Shown: positions 12,195 to 22,704 of the stretch, piece after piece
How the letters are laid out: every line of letters begins with the position of its first letter
Numbering within the stretch: position 1 is the first letter of the stretch
Source: Endocalyx cinctus
Lineage: Eukaryota; Ascomycota; Sordariomycetes; Amphisphaeriales; Apiosporaceae
DNA length: 64,000 nt
Assembly: GCA_001600455.1 (NCBI GenBank)
Contig: BCKC01000001.1
Span: 894,441-958,440 of the forward strand
Reading direction: 5' to 3'
Program-made: the position numbers and the translations under genes
Notes under the pieces: model-generated
What the model was told of the DNA's origin: nothing
Seen by the model: only the letters and a program-made list of their open reading frames with translations
Databases searched by the model: none

Positions 12195-12611
12195 AACATG
12201 ATTTTTAATTGGCCGTGGAGTATCTAAATGCTCACCAGTTCTTAGCTTACATGCATGTCTCCAGTTGTTTACGTTGATTTCTTTAGTATATGGAATTTTA
12301 GACTTGGCCCCCTGAACTTTAAGTTAACACTATTAGTATTGCCAAAGGTTGTACATAACTGCGGGACTCTTTGAAACTATCGTCTCTCTTTGTTATAAAA
12401 TTTTCCATCTCAGAATACATTTAGATAATAGGTTCTTCGTATTTGGTTTTGAATTTTTAATGTCTAACTTTCGCTCGAAATGGTACCTAAAGTGTGACTC
12501 GTGAATATCATGAAAAATAGATAAAAAGTCTAAATCCTATCATCAAATTGGCACCGCAGGAAATTTGAAATCTCTTGGTCATAAAACGGAAACTTGAAAT
12601 GGGCGACCCCT
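12195..12611. other. Convergent intergenic region
   Basis: This AT-rich spacer separates two converging genes. It holds only presumed 3' untranslated sequence. Confidence 0.5.
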
Positions 12612-14111
12612 TCAATCATCGATGACTATCACCTCTGGAAAAGTGTTGCCTGTAGAAGAAGCGGCGGCTCCGGGAGGGACACCATCACTGATCAGTGCAG
12701 TATTACCAGCAGCATCGTGCGATCTATGGCTTCCCATATCACGACCGTCAATATCCATATATGGCTGTTGGCTTGTGAGCCAGTGTCCCGTCTGCGGATC
12801 ATACTCCAACAAGTATAGTGTCCCCTTCTCCGTTTCATTCGTTTCTCGATAAGTGTAGGATATCTCAAGGTTTGGTTCACCGTAATGACCCATAAACTCC
12901 AGCTCAATTTTCAGCTCGGTCCCGTCATCCAGCGAATTCCGAAACGCGATGACGAACGGCTCCTCGCGAACTACCCGTCGATTGTAGGCAAGCTTGACGC
13001 TGCGCAGAAAGCTGGTAGGCGTGCCGTCGGGATCAAGGCCGCGGATGGCGAGTTCGGGGCGTCCACTCGGCGCGATTTCTACCGCGACGACCAGGCGACG
13101 TCGAACGACGAATGGCGGGATCGGTATCTTGAGCTGAGCCATGACGCGCGTCATCAAGTCGTCGGCTTTCGCGTATATTCTGAGATCGGACAAGTTGTCC
13201 AGATGGGTGTCCTGCAAATTGCAGATGGCAAGTTTCGCGTCCGGTCTAGATCCTACCGTGTCAGGGATCTGGTTCGACGGAGGCACGGTTAGAGAAGAGC
13301 CGAGAACGAGGCATAGATCTGCCTTACTAGCGTGCTCTCGTGCCCGTTCGAGTGGTATGGCAAACAGGTTCTCGCCAAAATTAATGATCGTGTCGAGAAG
13401 TATACCACCACAGATCACACATTTACGCCCGGTACGGTGGTCGTGGATGCTTTTCTCGTATGTAGAAACGGCTCTGAAATCTGTTTCATGAAAGACATGC
13501 TTGGTTAAAATAGTATGGCTAGACAGTGCTTAGAATAACTCATACCACGAATATATTCCTTCCCGCAATCTTTGCAATATTCTTGATTACTATTTCCGTG
13601 TACTTCGGAGATCGTTTCCTAAGGGGTTTGAATAAGAACGTTTCTTCTCGCAGTCACGGTGCCAAATCATCCATTTGGGCTAAGCTCACAGATGCGATAC
13701 CGCTCCTCCGATGTAAACCATCACAGTTCTGGCTGACGAGATATTTTAACAGGCCACGATCCTGAAGCCCGACAACGGCCATGTGAGCTGGGGTTGGGAT
13801 AGCTTGGAGGGTATCGGTGGCCCCGACAGGTTTCCTCCCCTGGGCCCGAAGCGTCCAGACACCATTAGGGCCGCGAAAGTCGGGAATACCTTTATGCGCG
13901 TAGATAAGTAATTTCTTCTTGCACTATAAAACTCACAACTTTCAATTATATATAAAAGGTGGGAAGGTTACGTACCTGCAGAGGTGGAAATACCAGCACC
14001 TGTGAACACAATGAAATGTTTACTCTCCTCAATCCATTTCGCGAGTGTGCGGGCCTTCCGGTCTAACGCTGCTAACGGTTCGGTATGCTCTGGATCGGCG
14101 GCGCTGGTCAT
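12612..14111 (-). CDS. Sirtuin (SIRT6/7-type NAD-dependent deacylase)
   Basis: Predicted 425-residue Sir2-family enzyme that would remove acyl groups from lysines using NAD. Exons: 13976-14111, 13690-13889, 13546-13618, 12612-13480 (426 codons). NAD-binding motif FTGAGISTSAGIPDFRG is at residues 36-52 and GPNGVW follows, which is typical of class IV sirtuins. QNCDGLHRRSG is at 99-109 and catalytic His119 is in SEVHGN. The zinc ribbon uses Cys127/Cys130 (CKDC) and Cys157/Cys160 (CVIC). CLVLGSSLTV and LAICNLQ complete the Rossmann fold. A long C-terminal extension (about residue 265 onward) contains a beta-rich segment ending in the motif MGHYGEPNLEI, as in SIRT7-like proteins, then a disordered tail. 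All catalytic residues are present, so an active enzyme is expected. It is likely nuclear or chromatin-associated by family, but no localisation signal was identified. Confidence 0.9.
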
Positions 14112-15480
14112 TTGAAATTATTTTCCATACGAAATTTCTTTTATTATTGTACGTTTCTAGTTCAATATATATATTTCAGACTTTATTCTCTTTGAAGAAG
14201 AGACAAGAAGAGCAGAAAGAACGGTACTCGGTTCTGAATGAAAAGGATTCGATGGGAAATTAATTTTGGTATAAAATATTAAGCACGGACCACTTGAAGA
14301 AATGGAGACTTGTGTACAGAGTATATAGACTGGAGTATATACGAGTCCCTCCTATTTCGTGTTATCGTGTCCGCGTGTGTTGTACTGAATGCTGACATCT
14401 GTGCAAATGGCTGCCTAGAGTACCCGCTATCCGTGTCAGTTTAGTTTCATTTCCACGTATCCTCCGGGTTTTATTTATCATTTCAATGTGAGTCAGACAT
14501 TATGGGTCTCCATTCACGAAAACGCTAAATCGATTAATTACCAAAGTGGAAAAGCATTAGTAGTCGGTATTCATCTCCTTCCAATGGATCCCTTCGTTTC
14601 TGTCTCTGTACAGTTTCAGATTCAGAGGATTTGAGATGCAGCTTTATATAAATCCTGCCTAAATATACGGCTCAATCACCTCATAAGAGACACTTTCAAC
14701 TCCGAGTTATACGATGAAGTCGTCCACGGCGACCCACATACTACAATTCATAGCCAGCGCTCCCTCTAGGCTCCAGCCATCTGTTTTGGCATCGTTACAT
14801 AGAAGATGGAATCGCTTTTATGATTTGCATTCTGTCATGAATTTCACACAAAATTGAAGTATATTCTTATGAAGATCGAGTTTCTTCCCCTGCACCATCG
14901 TGAAATTACGATCTGTCCAAGAAAATATATGAAGAGAAAAGAAGAACCGATGTCGGTGGTCATCGTCGCTGTTCTATGTTTCTTCCGCCGTGATGACACT
15001 TTTCTCGATATCAAACCCACCGTTTTGCCGCTAGATGTAATGTTCACATTTTCTTACCGCCCCACCTGTAAGTGTTGAAGTTGATTGATTAATGTTATGT
15101 GTGCGAAGCACACACGCTGCTAAGTATTATATACCCAAGCGGGGTAGCAGCGTAGCTGACGGTGTTAAGTGAGGTGTTAGCTTTTTACCAGTGTTCTTGA
15201 CCTCATCAACTAACCGAGTTACGTTATAGGTTTTAGAGTTCTTAAATAACGTCACCATAATATTTCCCCTCTTTCTTTTTTTTTTGCTGGAGAGAAGACC
15301 CCTTCGTCGATGACCAACTCGACTTGGAAGAATTGGGAATAATAAAATCTGACATACCGTCCAGCAACATTACGGGCCCTTTGTTTGCTTTCCTCCTCTT
15401 CAGCACAACTACATTGTCAGATTAGTCAATAAATACACGATACATTTATGAAGTAATTCATCCTCATTTGCTCCCCTAAT
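14112..15480. other. Intergenic region with hairpin sequences
   Basis: This divergent spacer separates the sirtuin from the fascin-like gene. A compact pair of inverted repeats lies near 15.1 kb. Short open frames around 14.85-15.08 kb have no protein-like features. Confidence 0.5.
15098..15153. repeat. Two adjacent perfect inverted repeats
   Basis: TGTGTGC-GAA-GCACACA (15098-15114) is a perfect 7-bp stem with a 3-base loop. It is followed at once by ACGCTGCTA (15114-15122) and its exact complement TAGCAGCGT (15145-15153), 22 bases apart. The pair could fold into tandem hairpins. Such structures occur in LTRs and non-autonomous elements, but no terminal repeat or target duplication was found. 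Confidence 0.8.
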
Positions 15481-15951
15481 ATGAATACCCCTACATCGTC
15501 TGTTCTCGATGATGATGCCCTCTCTCCAAGTTCAACGGAGCTCCCATTTTATGAAAAACCCAGCGCGCCACGTGCCGGGGAAATATTTATGATCCGCAAC
15601 AAGAAAAGCTGTCAAGCTATTGCTCTTGTCGAAGGGAAATTATGTCTGGTAAACGATGTCGATATGACAGGGGGTTGGCACTGGATGTGCGAAGAGAAAG
15701 ATGGTTGGTTCGGATTTCGTAACATCATCTCTGGGACGTATCTTGGACACGACAATAAGGGAAACTTCGTTGCTACGGCAAGCTACCATAATAAGTGGGA
15801 GTATTTCACTACGAGACATCACCCTGGAGGTGGATATCACCTGATGACGCTGCATTGGTGGGAGTTTCAGATGATGGCTGTCGGATCAGATTGTGTTTCT
15901 TTGGTCGAGTCCAAAAACGATGGAGCGGTTTGGGAATTTTTCCAGTTGTGA
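15481..15951 (+). CDS. Fascin-like beta-trefoil protein
   Basis: Intronless 156-residue protein without signal peptide or membrane segment. After a disordered N-terminus of about 30 residues it has three short beta repeats rich in Gly, Trp and aromatic residues (GWHWMCEEKDGWFGFRN, SGTYLGHDNKGNFVATA, GGGYHLMTLHWWEFQMM, then AVWEFFQL). This pattern, with the GxxLGxDxxGxxxA turn, is characteristic of the fascin-like or ricin-like trefoil fold in small fungal proteins. These are suspected to bind actin or carbohydrate, and neither activity can be claimed here. The start is the first ATG in a long open frame. A poly-T run follows the stop. Confidence 0.75.
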   Translation: MNTPTSSVLDDDALSPSSTELPFYEKPSAPRAGEIFMIRNKKSCQAIALVEGKLCLVNDVDMTGGWHWMCEEKDGWFGFRNIISGTYLGHDNKGNFVATASYHNKWEYFTTRHHPGGGYHLMTLHWWEFQMMAVGSDCVSLVESKNDGAVWEFFQL

Positions 15952-16002
15952 TTTTGGCTTGCTTATGGATTGAATCACATGGCGTTTTGTCACGACGTTG
16001 AG

Positions 16003-16022
16003 TTTTTTTTTTTTTTTTTTTT
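16003..16022 (+). repeat. Poly-T tract, 20 bases
   Basis: There are twenty consecutive T residues just downstream of the fascin-like gene. The tract may contribute to its 3' end region. Confidence 0.95.
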
Positions 16023-17296
16023 ACCAATCTTTTGAATGACGAAGAGGATAAAACTACGGGTCTGGCCGTTGCAGTGTCATGGAGGTTTAGTTTTATTTAT
16101 AGATATCCACCCCCTCCCCCCTCTTTCCTTAATGTTAAAGCACTACCTGATTTACCACACACACACATATATGTATATGTCCCGTCCGATGTAAAGCCAA
16201 TTTGTTATCAAAAGTAATACTAATCCAGGTCACCGGAGTCAATTAACCATAGGACTACCGAGTTACTCTACATTCTTCGCATAATTGACAAACAGTTCAC
16301 AAATTAAATCACGTAGCTAGCCAATAGATCATGTTATACATGAAGGTGTTCTTGAAACAACCTTTGGCTCAGCTATCACACATGCTCTTCCGCGCCAATA
16401 CAGATCGTCAATACCTAGATTACATTGGATCCCATACGTACACAGCCTGACGCCCTTACACATAGCCGTCTTGATAGGCCTTTCCGACACCGTTTCTATC
16501 CTCCTAGGTAATAGGTTAGAATAAAAGAAGTAGGAGATGCGGCAAGTCAGCCCCCTTTATACTTTGGATAGAGGCAAACCCTCCTTTCTGGAAGCTGTAA
16601 ACACTAGCCGATCCCTGCCTTTCTATTTGCCTAGACTAATAGTGGCTATGAAGATCTGTTCATAGCGCCTGATTAATCGGGATGGCCTTCGTGATATGAT
16701 ATGTTATGTCTTTACAGAACGAGGCCGCGTCAGGAAGATGAAGGCCGAGGGGCTAGTATCATGACGACGTTAGCATGATGGTTGTATGCAATGCAGGAAT
16801 ACAGGAATAGCTAGTAGTTATCATTGAACGGAAAGTCGGGACGCTCCTGCGAGATTATAAAGATACGCCTTAGATGTCTGCCTTGTATTGGCATACGGGC
16901 GCTCCATCAGTATGGCATGTTCTCTGCTGAGGCGTGGGAAGGACGTCCTGCTACTGAAAAGATGTTGCTTAAGGACGGCAGTATAACTTTCCATAATCCG
17001 CTTTGGCGGCCTCGCCAGATACAGAAGCGGCCTATACTACTATTTGGTGTGCTATAACCACAGGTAGACTTGACGTATACATATCTCGAGGGGGAACATC
17101 ATAAAAACATCTCGTGGCCCAGACGAGCAAGCGCTGCTTCAGCTGCTAATGATAGGATGCTGAACACTTGGAGAAAGGCCTTCAAGCTAGCTTTCTTATA
17201 AACTAAACATATAGGTGCGCAGGCTCCACTCTAAGAAATGTACTTGTAGATTAGTAATAGTTGCTCTTTCGGCTCCGCCACCCGGGCATAATGAAC

Positions 17297-17298
<2 letters not shown>

Positions 17299-17340
<42 letters not shown>
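17299..17340. repeat. (GT)21 microsatellite
   Basis: Twenty-one uninterrupted GT dinucleotides lie in non-coding sequence. The tract is likely polymorphic in length. Confidence 0.98.
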
Positions 17341-17342
<2 letters not shown>

Positions 17343-19012
17343 TCTGTTTCTGAAATCTTTTCCCCTTTTCACGAAAAAAAGAAGAAAAATAGAATGATGG
17401 AGAATAAATATGCACAGTAAAGAGATATTTATCATTTAACGAAGTAGACACCATAGTCGATGGGGTATTATTAGAAAGCCCGATCATACGGGCACGCAAA
17501 TATAAAAGGGGGTGTTTGCTCCCTTTATTAGTAAATAATTTAGCACTCTATTATATTTTAAAGTCATAAAATCGGAACCCTTCAATATTACTACCTGATT
17601 TTGGACGCTTAATGCTTGCTTGATGCTGGTGTTTAAACAATTGTGTTAAACTTACTTATACCGGAGCCTATATAGGATATTCAACTTTTTGAAACCGAAT
17701 ATGGATATGCTAATAACTATCATGCCCACCACACAGAGCCTAATCTTTCTTATCGGAGAAAACACCAGCTTAGCTTAGAATGACTATACAGCTGTTGATA
17801 AACGAAGTAGGGATTGGGTCCGAGGACGTGAGTGTCTTGGTTGTGGCTGAGTTCCCGTTTCATGGAAAGAGGGTTCTGTTAAGGAAGAGTGGGTTTGGTA
17901 AGGTTAGGGTTCATAGTCTTTTGGTTTTTGACGGTGCTTGAAGGGAAGTGGGAAAGGGAACATACATTTCGGATAAAGTGAGCAGTGGATCGTTTAGTTC
18001 TCAACGGTGATAACGATAATAAGCCGCATCCATTCGGAGAACAGGTCCAATTACCCTGGTTATTTCACAGGCCCACATACAATTTCTCTCATATCACACC
18101 TGTAGCACTTTTCAAGCAGGATATAACTAGCAGATATGGTACTTTATATTTTACACGTAGCACACGGAAAATTGAATAGGTCATAATAGCTGATCGGGAG
18201 CATAATACTCCTCGGAATGGGCGGGAACTTCATGATTACGATTTCCAAGAGCGAAAACCTCGGAGCTCAATAAATAAATCCGTGATAAAACCGAATCTTG
18301 GCAGACATCTACTCACGTAATTAGTAGCCAACATCCGTTTAATCTTCTCTAGTCTAATATTTATAGAGTTTGTAGCAATACATATTGCTGAACAAAGTGT
18401 AGTCCACGAGGGATATTATTAATACCTAGACACTATTCGAGTATACTTTTGTAATAAATATAAAAATAGAAAGCGCTTAACCATGATGTGAAGTTATCAT
18501 GTGGTAATTGTTTCACGTAGCTCCAACTCATATCATCTATCTAAACATTATACGTGTGGAAAGTAACCTTACACCTGTGACTTACGACCTATTAGCTCTG
18601 TAGGCCTGATATCTGATTTGCCCTTGAGGTTGTACGCGTTTGGTAATTGATATGCTCTGGGGTTGTTAAAGTAAGGTTTGTACCCTGGCGACGTAGATGT
18701 GCGGTATATGGTATCCACATTATCAACCTAGGTAATTTATGGGTAACGTTTTGAGGTGTATGGATCGTTACTTACGAGGGGAAAAGTATAACCGGATCGG
18801 CGAAAGAATCGGGAGTCTCGGACGTACTCAAGGTATATATCCCCGCACTCGTGCCTTCTTGAAGTCCCGTGTACAGTAAAGCTGCCGCATAATTTACTTA
18901 GTTATGACGAATGAAGAAGTCATGGATAACGATACCTCTCCCCAGATTATGCGCAAACCACCTTTTGAGAAAGTAGGTTCATTATCCTAGGCTTATGTGA
19001 CTCAGGGTGTAT

Positions 19013-20421
19013 ATGTATATATCTAACATAGATGTTGGGTCGCAGATTCTTATCGTCGGCGCCGGTCCATCCGGACTGATCCTCGCGCTCCTTCTCGCGC
19101 AGCACGGAATCCCAACGCTGGTTCTCGAAGCCTGGTCGACCCTGGATACGCGTCTACGCGCGACTCAGTACGGGGTACCGGCCACGCGGGTGTTTCGACG
19201 GGCCGGGTTCCTGAACGAGGTCCGCGCCCACAGCATCCCCAGTTTTCCCCGCATCACTTGGAGGCGGATCGACGACGACGCGGAGGATCATGCGGAGATC
19301 GCCCACCTCGACATGTCGTGCATCTCGGACCACCCGGATCGCATGACGATCATGCCTCTCGGGGAAATGATCAAGATCATTTACAGACACTGCCGTGAGA
19401 GGTTTCCGGATCTGATAGATATCCGCTTCGAGCATCGCGTCACGTCCGTGGGGCAGGATGAGACTCGCGCTTGGGCGGATGTGCAAGTTGCAGGGGATGG
19501 CGTGAAAGAGATGCAGAGATTTTATGCTGATTATGTGGTTGGATGTGACGGAGGTACTAGTGCGGTTAGGAAATCCTTGTTTGGAAGAAACTGGCCGGGT
19601 CAGACCTTTGACTGCCAATTCGTCGTACAGAACGTAATTACACCCCTTCTTCAAAATATCTTATCCAAAACTGCCACATCATTTGCTGCGCAAAGCTAAC
19701 TAATGGATGGAACAATATAGATTTGGTATGACGGCTTTGATAAATACGGTTGGGACGGCGGGAACTACATAGTAGACCGCGATAACTGGGGGCTCATAGC
19801 TAAGAGGGCTCAGGGAGGCATGTGGCGAATAACGATGGGTGACAAGCCCGGATTTACCGAAGAGGAATACCTTAAGCGAAGAGAGGCGCATTTCAAGCGA
19901 ATGCTACCTGGACACCCGGACCCTCACCAATACACGATCAAAGACACGAATATGTATAAAATCCACAACCGCTGCGTCGACTCGATGAGGGTTGGAAGAA
20001 TCCTGCTAGCCGCCGATGCGGCGCACGTCTGTAATCCTATGGGTGGGTACGGTTGCATGACGGCGGCGCTGGATATCGACGGCTTAGCCGACTGCCTTAT
20101 TGGCTATTACGAGGGAAAGGTAGGGGAGGAGATATTGGATACGTATGCGCAAGTTCGACGAGACATATTCTTAAAGTTCGTCGATCGGAGGAGTATTAAG
20201 AACCTCAACCGGGTCTCTCAGTCCGACCCTCTAACTGTACGAGATACCGATCCGTTCTTTTCGCTGATCAGAGGATACGAAAACGACGAGGAAAAAAGAA
20301 AAGCGTTTCTATTGGCAAGTTTACTCCTTCGATTACTATTTATATCACTAACAAAAGACGAGCGCAGAAAATCCAAAGTATTGAATATGACTTTAAAAAG
20401 CATTACAGAGTGGCTGAATAA
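19013..20421 (+). CDS. FAD-dependent aromatic-ring monooxygenase
   Basis: Predicted 422-residue flavoprotein of the PheA/TfdB-type hydroxylase group, which hydroxylates aromatic substrates with NAD(P)H and O2. Exons: 19013-19633, 19721-20314, 20368-20421. The N-terminal FAD site is LIVGAGPSGL, the middle DG motif is YVVGCDGGTSAVRK, and the C-terminal flavin motif is LAADAAHVCNPMGGYG, with ADAAH in place of the common GDAAH. The second intron uses a GC donor (GCAAGT at 20315) with a CTAAC branch site and a CAG acceptor. Splicing it replaces an unrelated tail with KIQSIEYDFKKHYRVAE. An upstream exon from ATG 18904 to 18976, adding RKPPFEKVD ahead of the FAD motif, is possible but needs a weak GTTCAT donor. 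The protein lacks the C-terminal thioredoxin-like domain of phenol hydroxylases. Confidence 0.82.
20315..20367 (+). other. GC-AG intron in the monooxygenase gene
   Basis: This 53-bp intron has the donor G|GCAAGT, a TCACTAACA branch region and the acceptor GCGCAG. GC donors are a rare but genuine class in fungi, and the rest of the donor matches consensus exactly. Both flanking exons are in phase 0. Confidence 0.7.
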
Positions 20422-22106
20422 ATAGAGAAAGTTAGATGTTTATCAACACGTCTCTGAGGTGTATACTGTTCATCCTGAGTTAGAGCTTAAGTATGTGAAT
20501 GCGACCCGAAAGTAAACCAATTGTATATTTTCTACAGATATTATACACCACACATAATTCGAGGTGGAATGTTAGTATGCCATTATTTGCTTTGTCCACT
20601 TTACCGAAGGATTGTCATCATTTAGGTACACTTAACCTTGAGTACCTTGGACCCCGGATAAGAAATATCTCTGTAAAGGGGCGCTAAAGTCATACTTATC
20701 TATAAAAACCCAGATCATCCGGGACGATGTAAAACTAGGAGACTTAGACTTAGACAACCTACCATAATTCATCCTGTTCTCTAACCTATGGAATTTTAAG
20801 GGTCTTGCGTGAAATAATAAAGTTAGGATGACTAAGTTTATTTGGTTGGTTAAATCAAGTGGTGGGTGGTTGAAGTGGTTGAAAGATCTAATCCGGCCTA
20901 CTTTTACCATCGGGTCCATCACTGTCCGCGGCGGTGTCTGAGCTACTGGTAAATGGTAAAAGGTGAACCTCGGAAAGGCTAGCTAATCTTCCAACGTCTG
21001 ACATCTTCATTCAAGTATGCTGTCCGTAAGATTTGAGTTAATCCGCCTAGATTGGTCAAAATTGAGTCCAGTGGACTGGACTAAACCGAGTCCTGTGACG
21101 CCGAGTATGAATTTTGGTTAACGTTGTATGCAAGTGTACGATCCATGTAGATGTCCAGGCACGCCAATCTACTTGGTCACACATTGAAGTCATTCCATCC
21201 AATTGAAAATAAAAATAAAAATAAAATAAACTGAATTATAGCTAATCAAAAATAAACTCTGGTCGAATTCAAGGGTATCGCAATATGGTGTGATGCAGTA
21301 CTGTACATAGCTGACAGGTCATGCTGTAAACTTAGGCTTCATTCCTCGGTTTAAAAAAGAAAGAAAGAAAAACAAGGGAAAGAAATAGAGACGTCTCTGT
21401 TAACGCCAAGCTACTCCGCTCTAGCCACGTTTAAGGCTTAAACTCACTTCTTTCTAAGTGTGAATTTTTGATCGGATGAACTCGAATAGTGTCGAACTTG
21501 GGACTCGGGATTCTCCGTTAACTGTCCGCTGATCTCTCCGCTTTCTTTCCCCTCTCTGAAACCACAGAAAAGGTGGAGGGGATCTCTTAGCAAACGTCCA
21601 AAGATCAGCTTCTCCAACATCGACATTACAATTCGCTTTGAGGCAAAGAAGTCTCCCTGCTCTGTAATTCTTTCTACAACTTACTAAGAACAGTTTTGTC
21701 ATATGTTTCTCCACAATCGTACTATGTAACAATAACAATTGACGATAATGACGGTGTTTGGAACGAGCTTGGTACGGTACTACCCAGAAATCCTCTCGAG
21801 GCAACCCTCCCCTGCAACAATCCAAATTGGTTTAGAGCTGAATGTACGCTTTAGTATAATCCTAGCGGTTCATCATAGCACACGCGGCCGTTAGAAATGA
21901 CTATAACTACTTAAGTAACATACACCGAGATTCTAATTTTCGGTATACCGCAGTAGAACCTGTTTTAATGGAATTTATTTATTAAAGTAGCAAGGTCAGT
22001 CGCTCAGCGTAGGTGTGACAATTAGGTATACTCCGGTCCACGGGTATCGGGGGTATCTGTCCACTATATCTTAGGATATATAACTATAATACAGCACTAA
22101 AGCTTA
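20422..22106. other. Intergenic region
   Basis: No supported gene lies here. Short A/T-rich simple stretches occur near 21210 and 21350. Open frames around 21.4-21.8 kb show no protein-like conservation. Confidence 0.5.
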
Positions 22107-22271
22107 ACCTGGGGCTACCTGGGGCTACCTGGGGCCACCTGGGGCCGCCTGGGGTATTTTGAGGTGCGCTATGGATACCACTAACCATACCACTAACCTA
22201 AATTAAATGCTACCTAACCCCACCCTTCTTAGCAAAGCTGGGGCCCCAACTGCCCAGTTTGGAATCCCCAG
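22107..22271. promoter_or_regulatory. Tandem CreA-like CTGGGG sites upstream of sugar transporter
   Basis: Five near-identical 10-bp units (ACCTGGGGCT, ACCTGGGGCC and variants) run from 22107 to 22156, each containing CTGGGG. Two more copies, one per strand, lie at 22238-22243 and 22266-22271. CTGGGG fits the SYGGRG consensus of the carbon-catabolite repressor CreA/Cre1. The array sits 430-600 bp upstream of the sugar transporter start. Binding is inferred from the motif and the gene's class, not shown. Confidence 0.5.
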
Positions 22272-22704
22272 ATAAAATCTCGTGGAGGACAACACCGAGA
22301 TTTTGGGGTATCGCCAACCTTTACCAAAGACTAGACAAGGAATTCCCCCGCATTCGGCCCTTTTGATTCCTCTTCGCGCAGGGGGGGGGCGGTCCATCGT
22401 CTATCCGCGTCCTATCAAGCCTTGTAAATCTTTTATTATTCTTTCAGAACCGAACCTATCGCGATGTCTTGTTGGATCCCTAGCTATGGTTTTTCCGGTT
22501 CACGTGCTTATGTCACATTACACCCGTGGACACGTTTGGACGCATCCCAGGTACAACCAAAAAGGACGCAGCAATAAAAAGACCCCGAGAACCAAGCTTT
22601 TAAACTTAGTTTTTTTTTTTTCTTGTCCACCTCGCCTTGTTGTTTTGCTTTCCATTGAACCCGTTCGGAAATAGGTGTCAATTCACAACAAAACAAAACT
22701 CAAC

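Larger units (their letters stand above)
15952..19012. other. 3-kb gene-poor region
   Basis: No supported gene is present. The 16.5-17.1 kb part is less AT-rich than its surroundings and carries short broken open frames (for example 16824-17057), so it may be an eroded mobile element or gene, but I recognise no domain. A GT microsatellite lies at 17.3 kb. A short uninterrupted frame at 17985-18179 also lacks recognisable features. Confidence 0.5.

Noticed and set aside
15098..15400. Complete solo LTR around the 15.1-kb hairpins
   Set aside because: TGTTATG...AACATTA ends can be drawn, but no matching target-site duplication was found.
16824..17057. 77-codon frame in a GC-richer patch
   Set aside because: It has no recognisable domain and surrounding frames are broken; it is noted only as a possible eroded element.
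17215..17499. Frames encoding alternating Val-Cys or His-Thr
   Set aside because: They are translations of the (GT)21 microsatellite.
22282..22674. 130-codon frame upstream of the sugar transporter
   Set aside because: It lies in the promoter/5' UTR, is Pro/Arg-rich and irregular, and ends before the transporter start.
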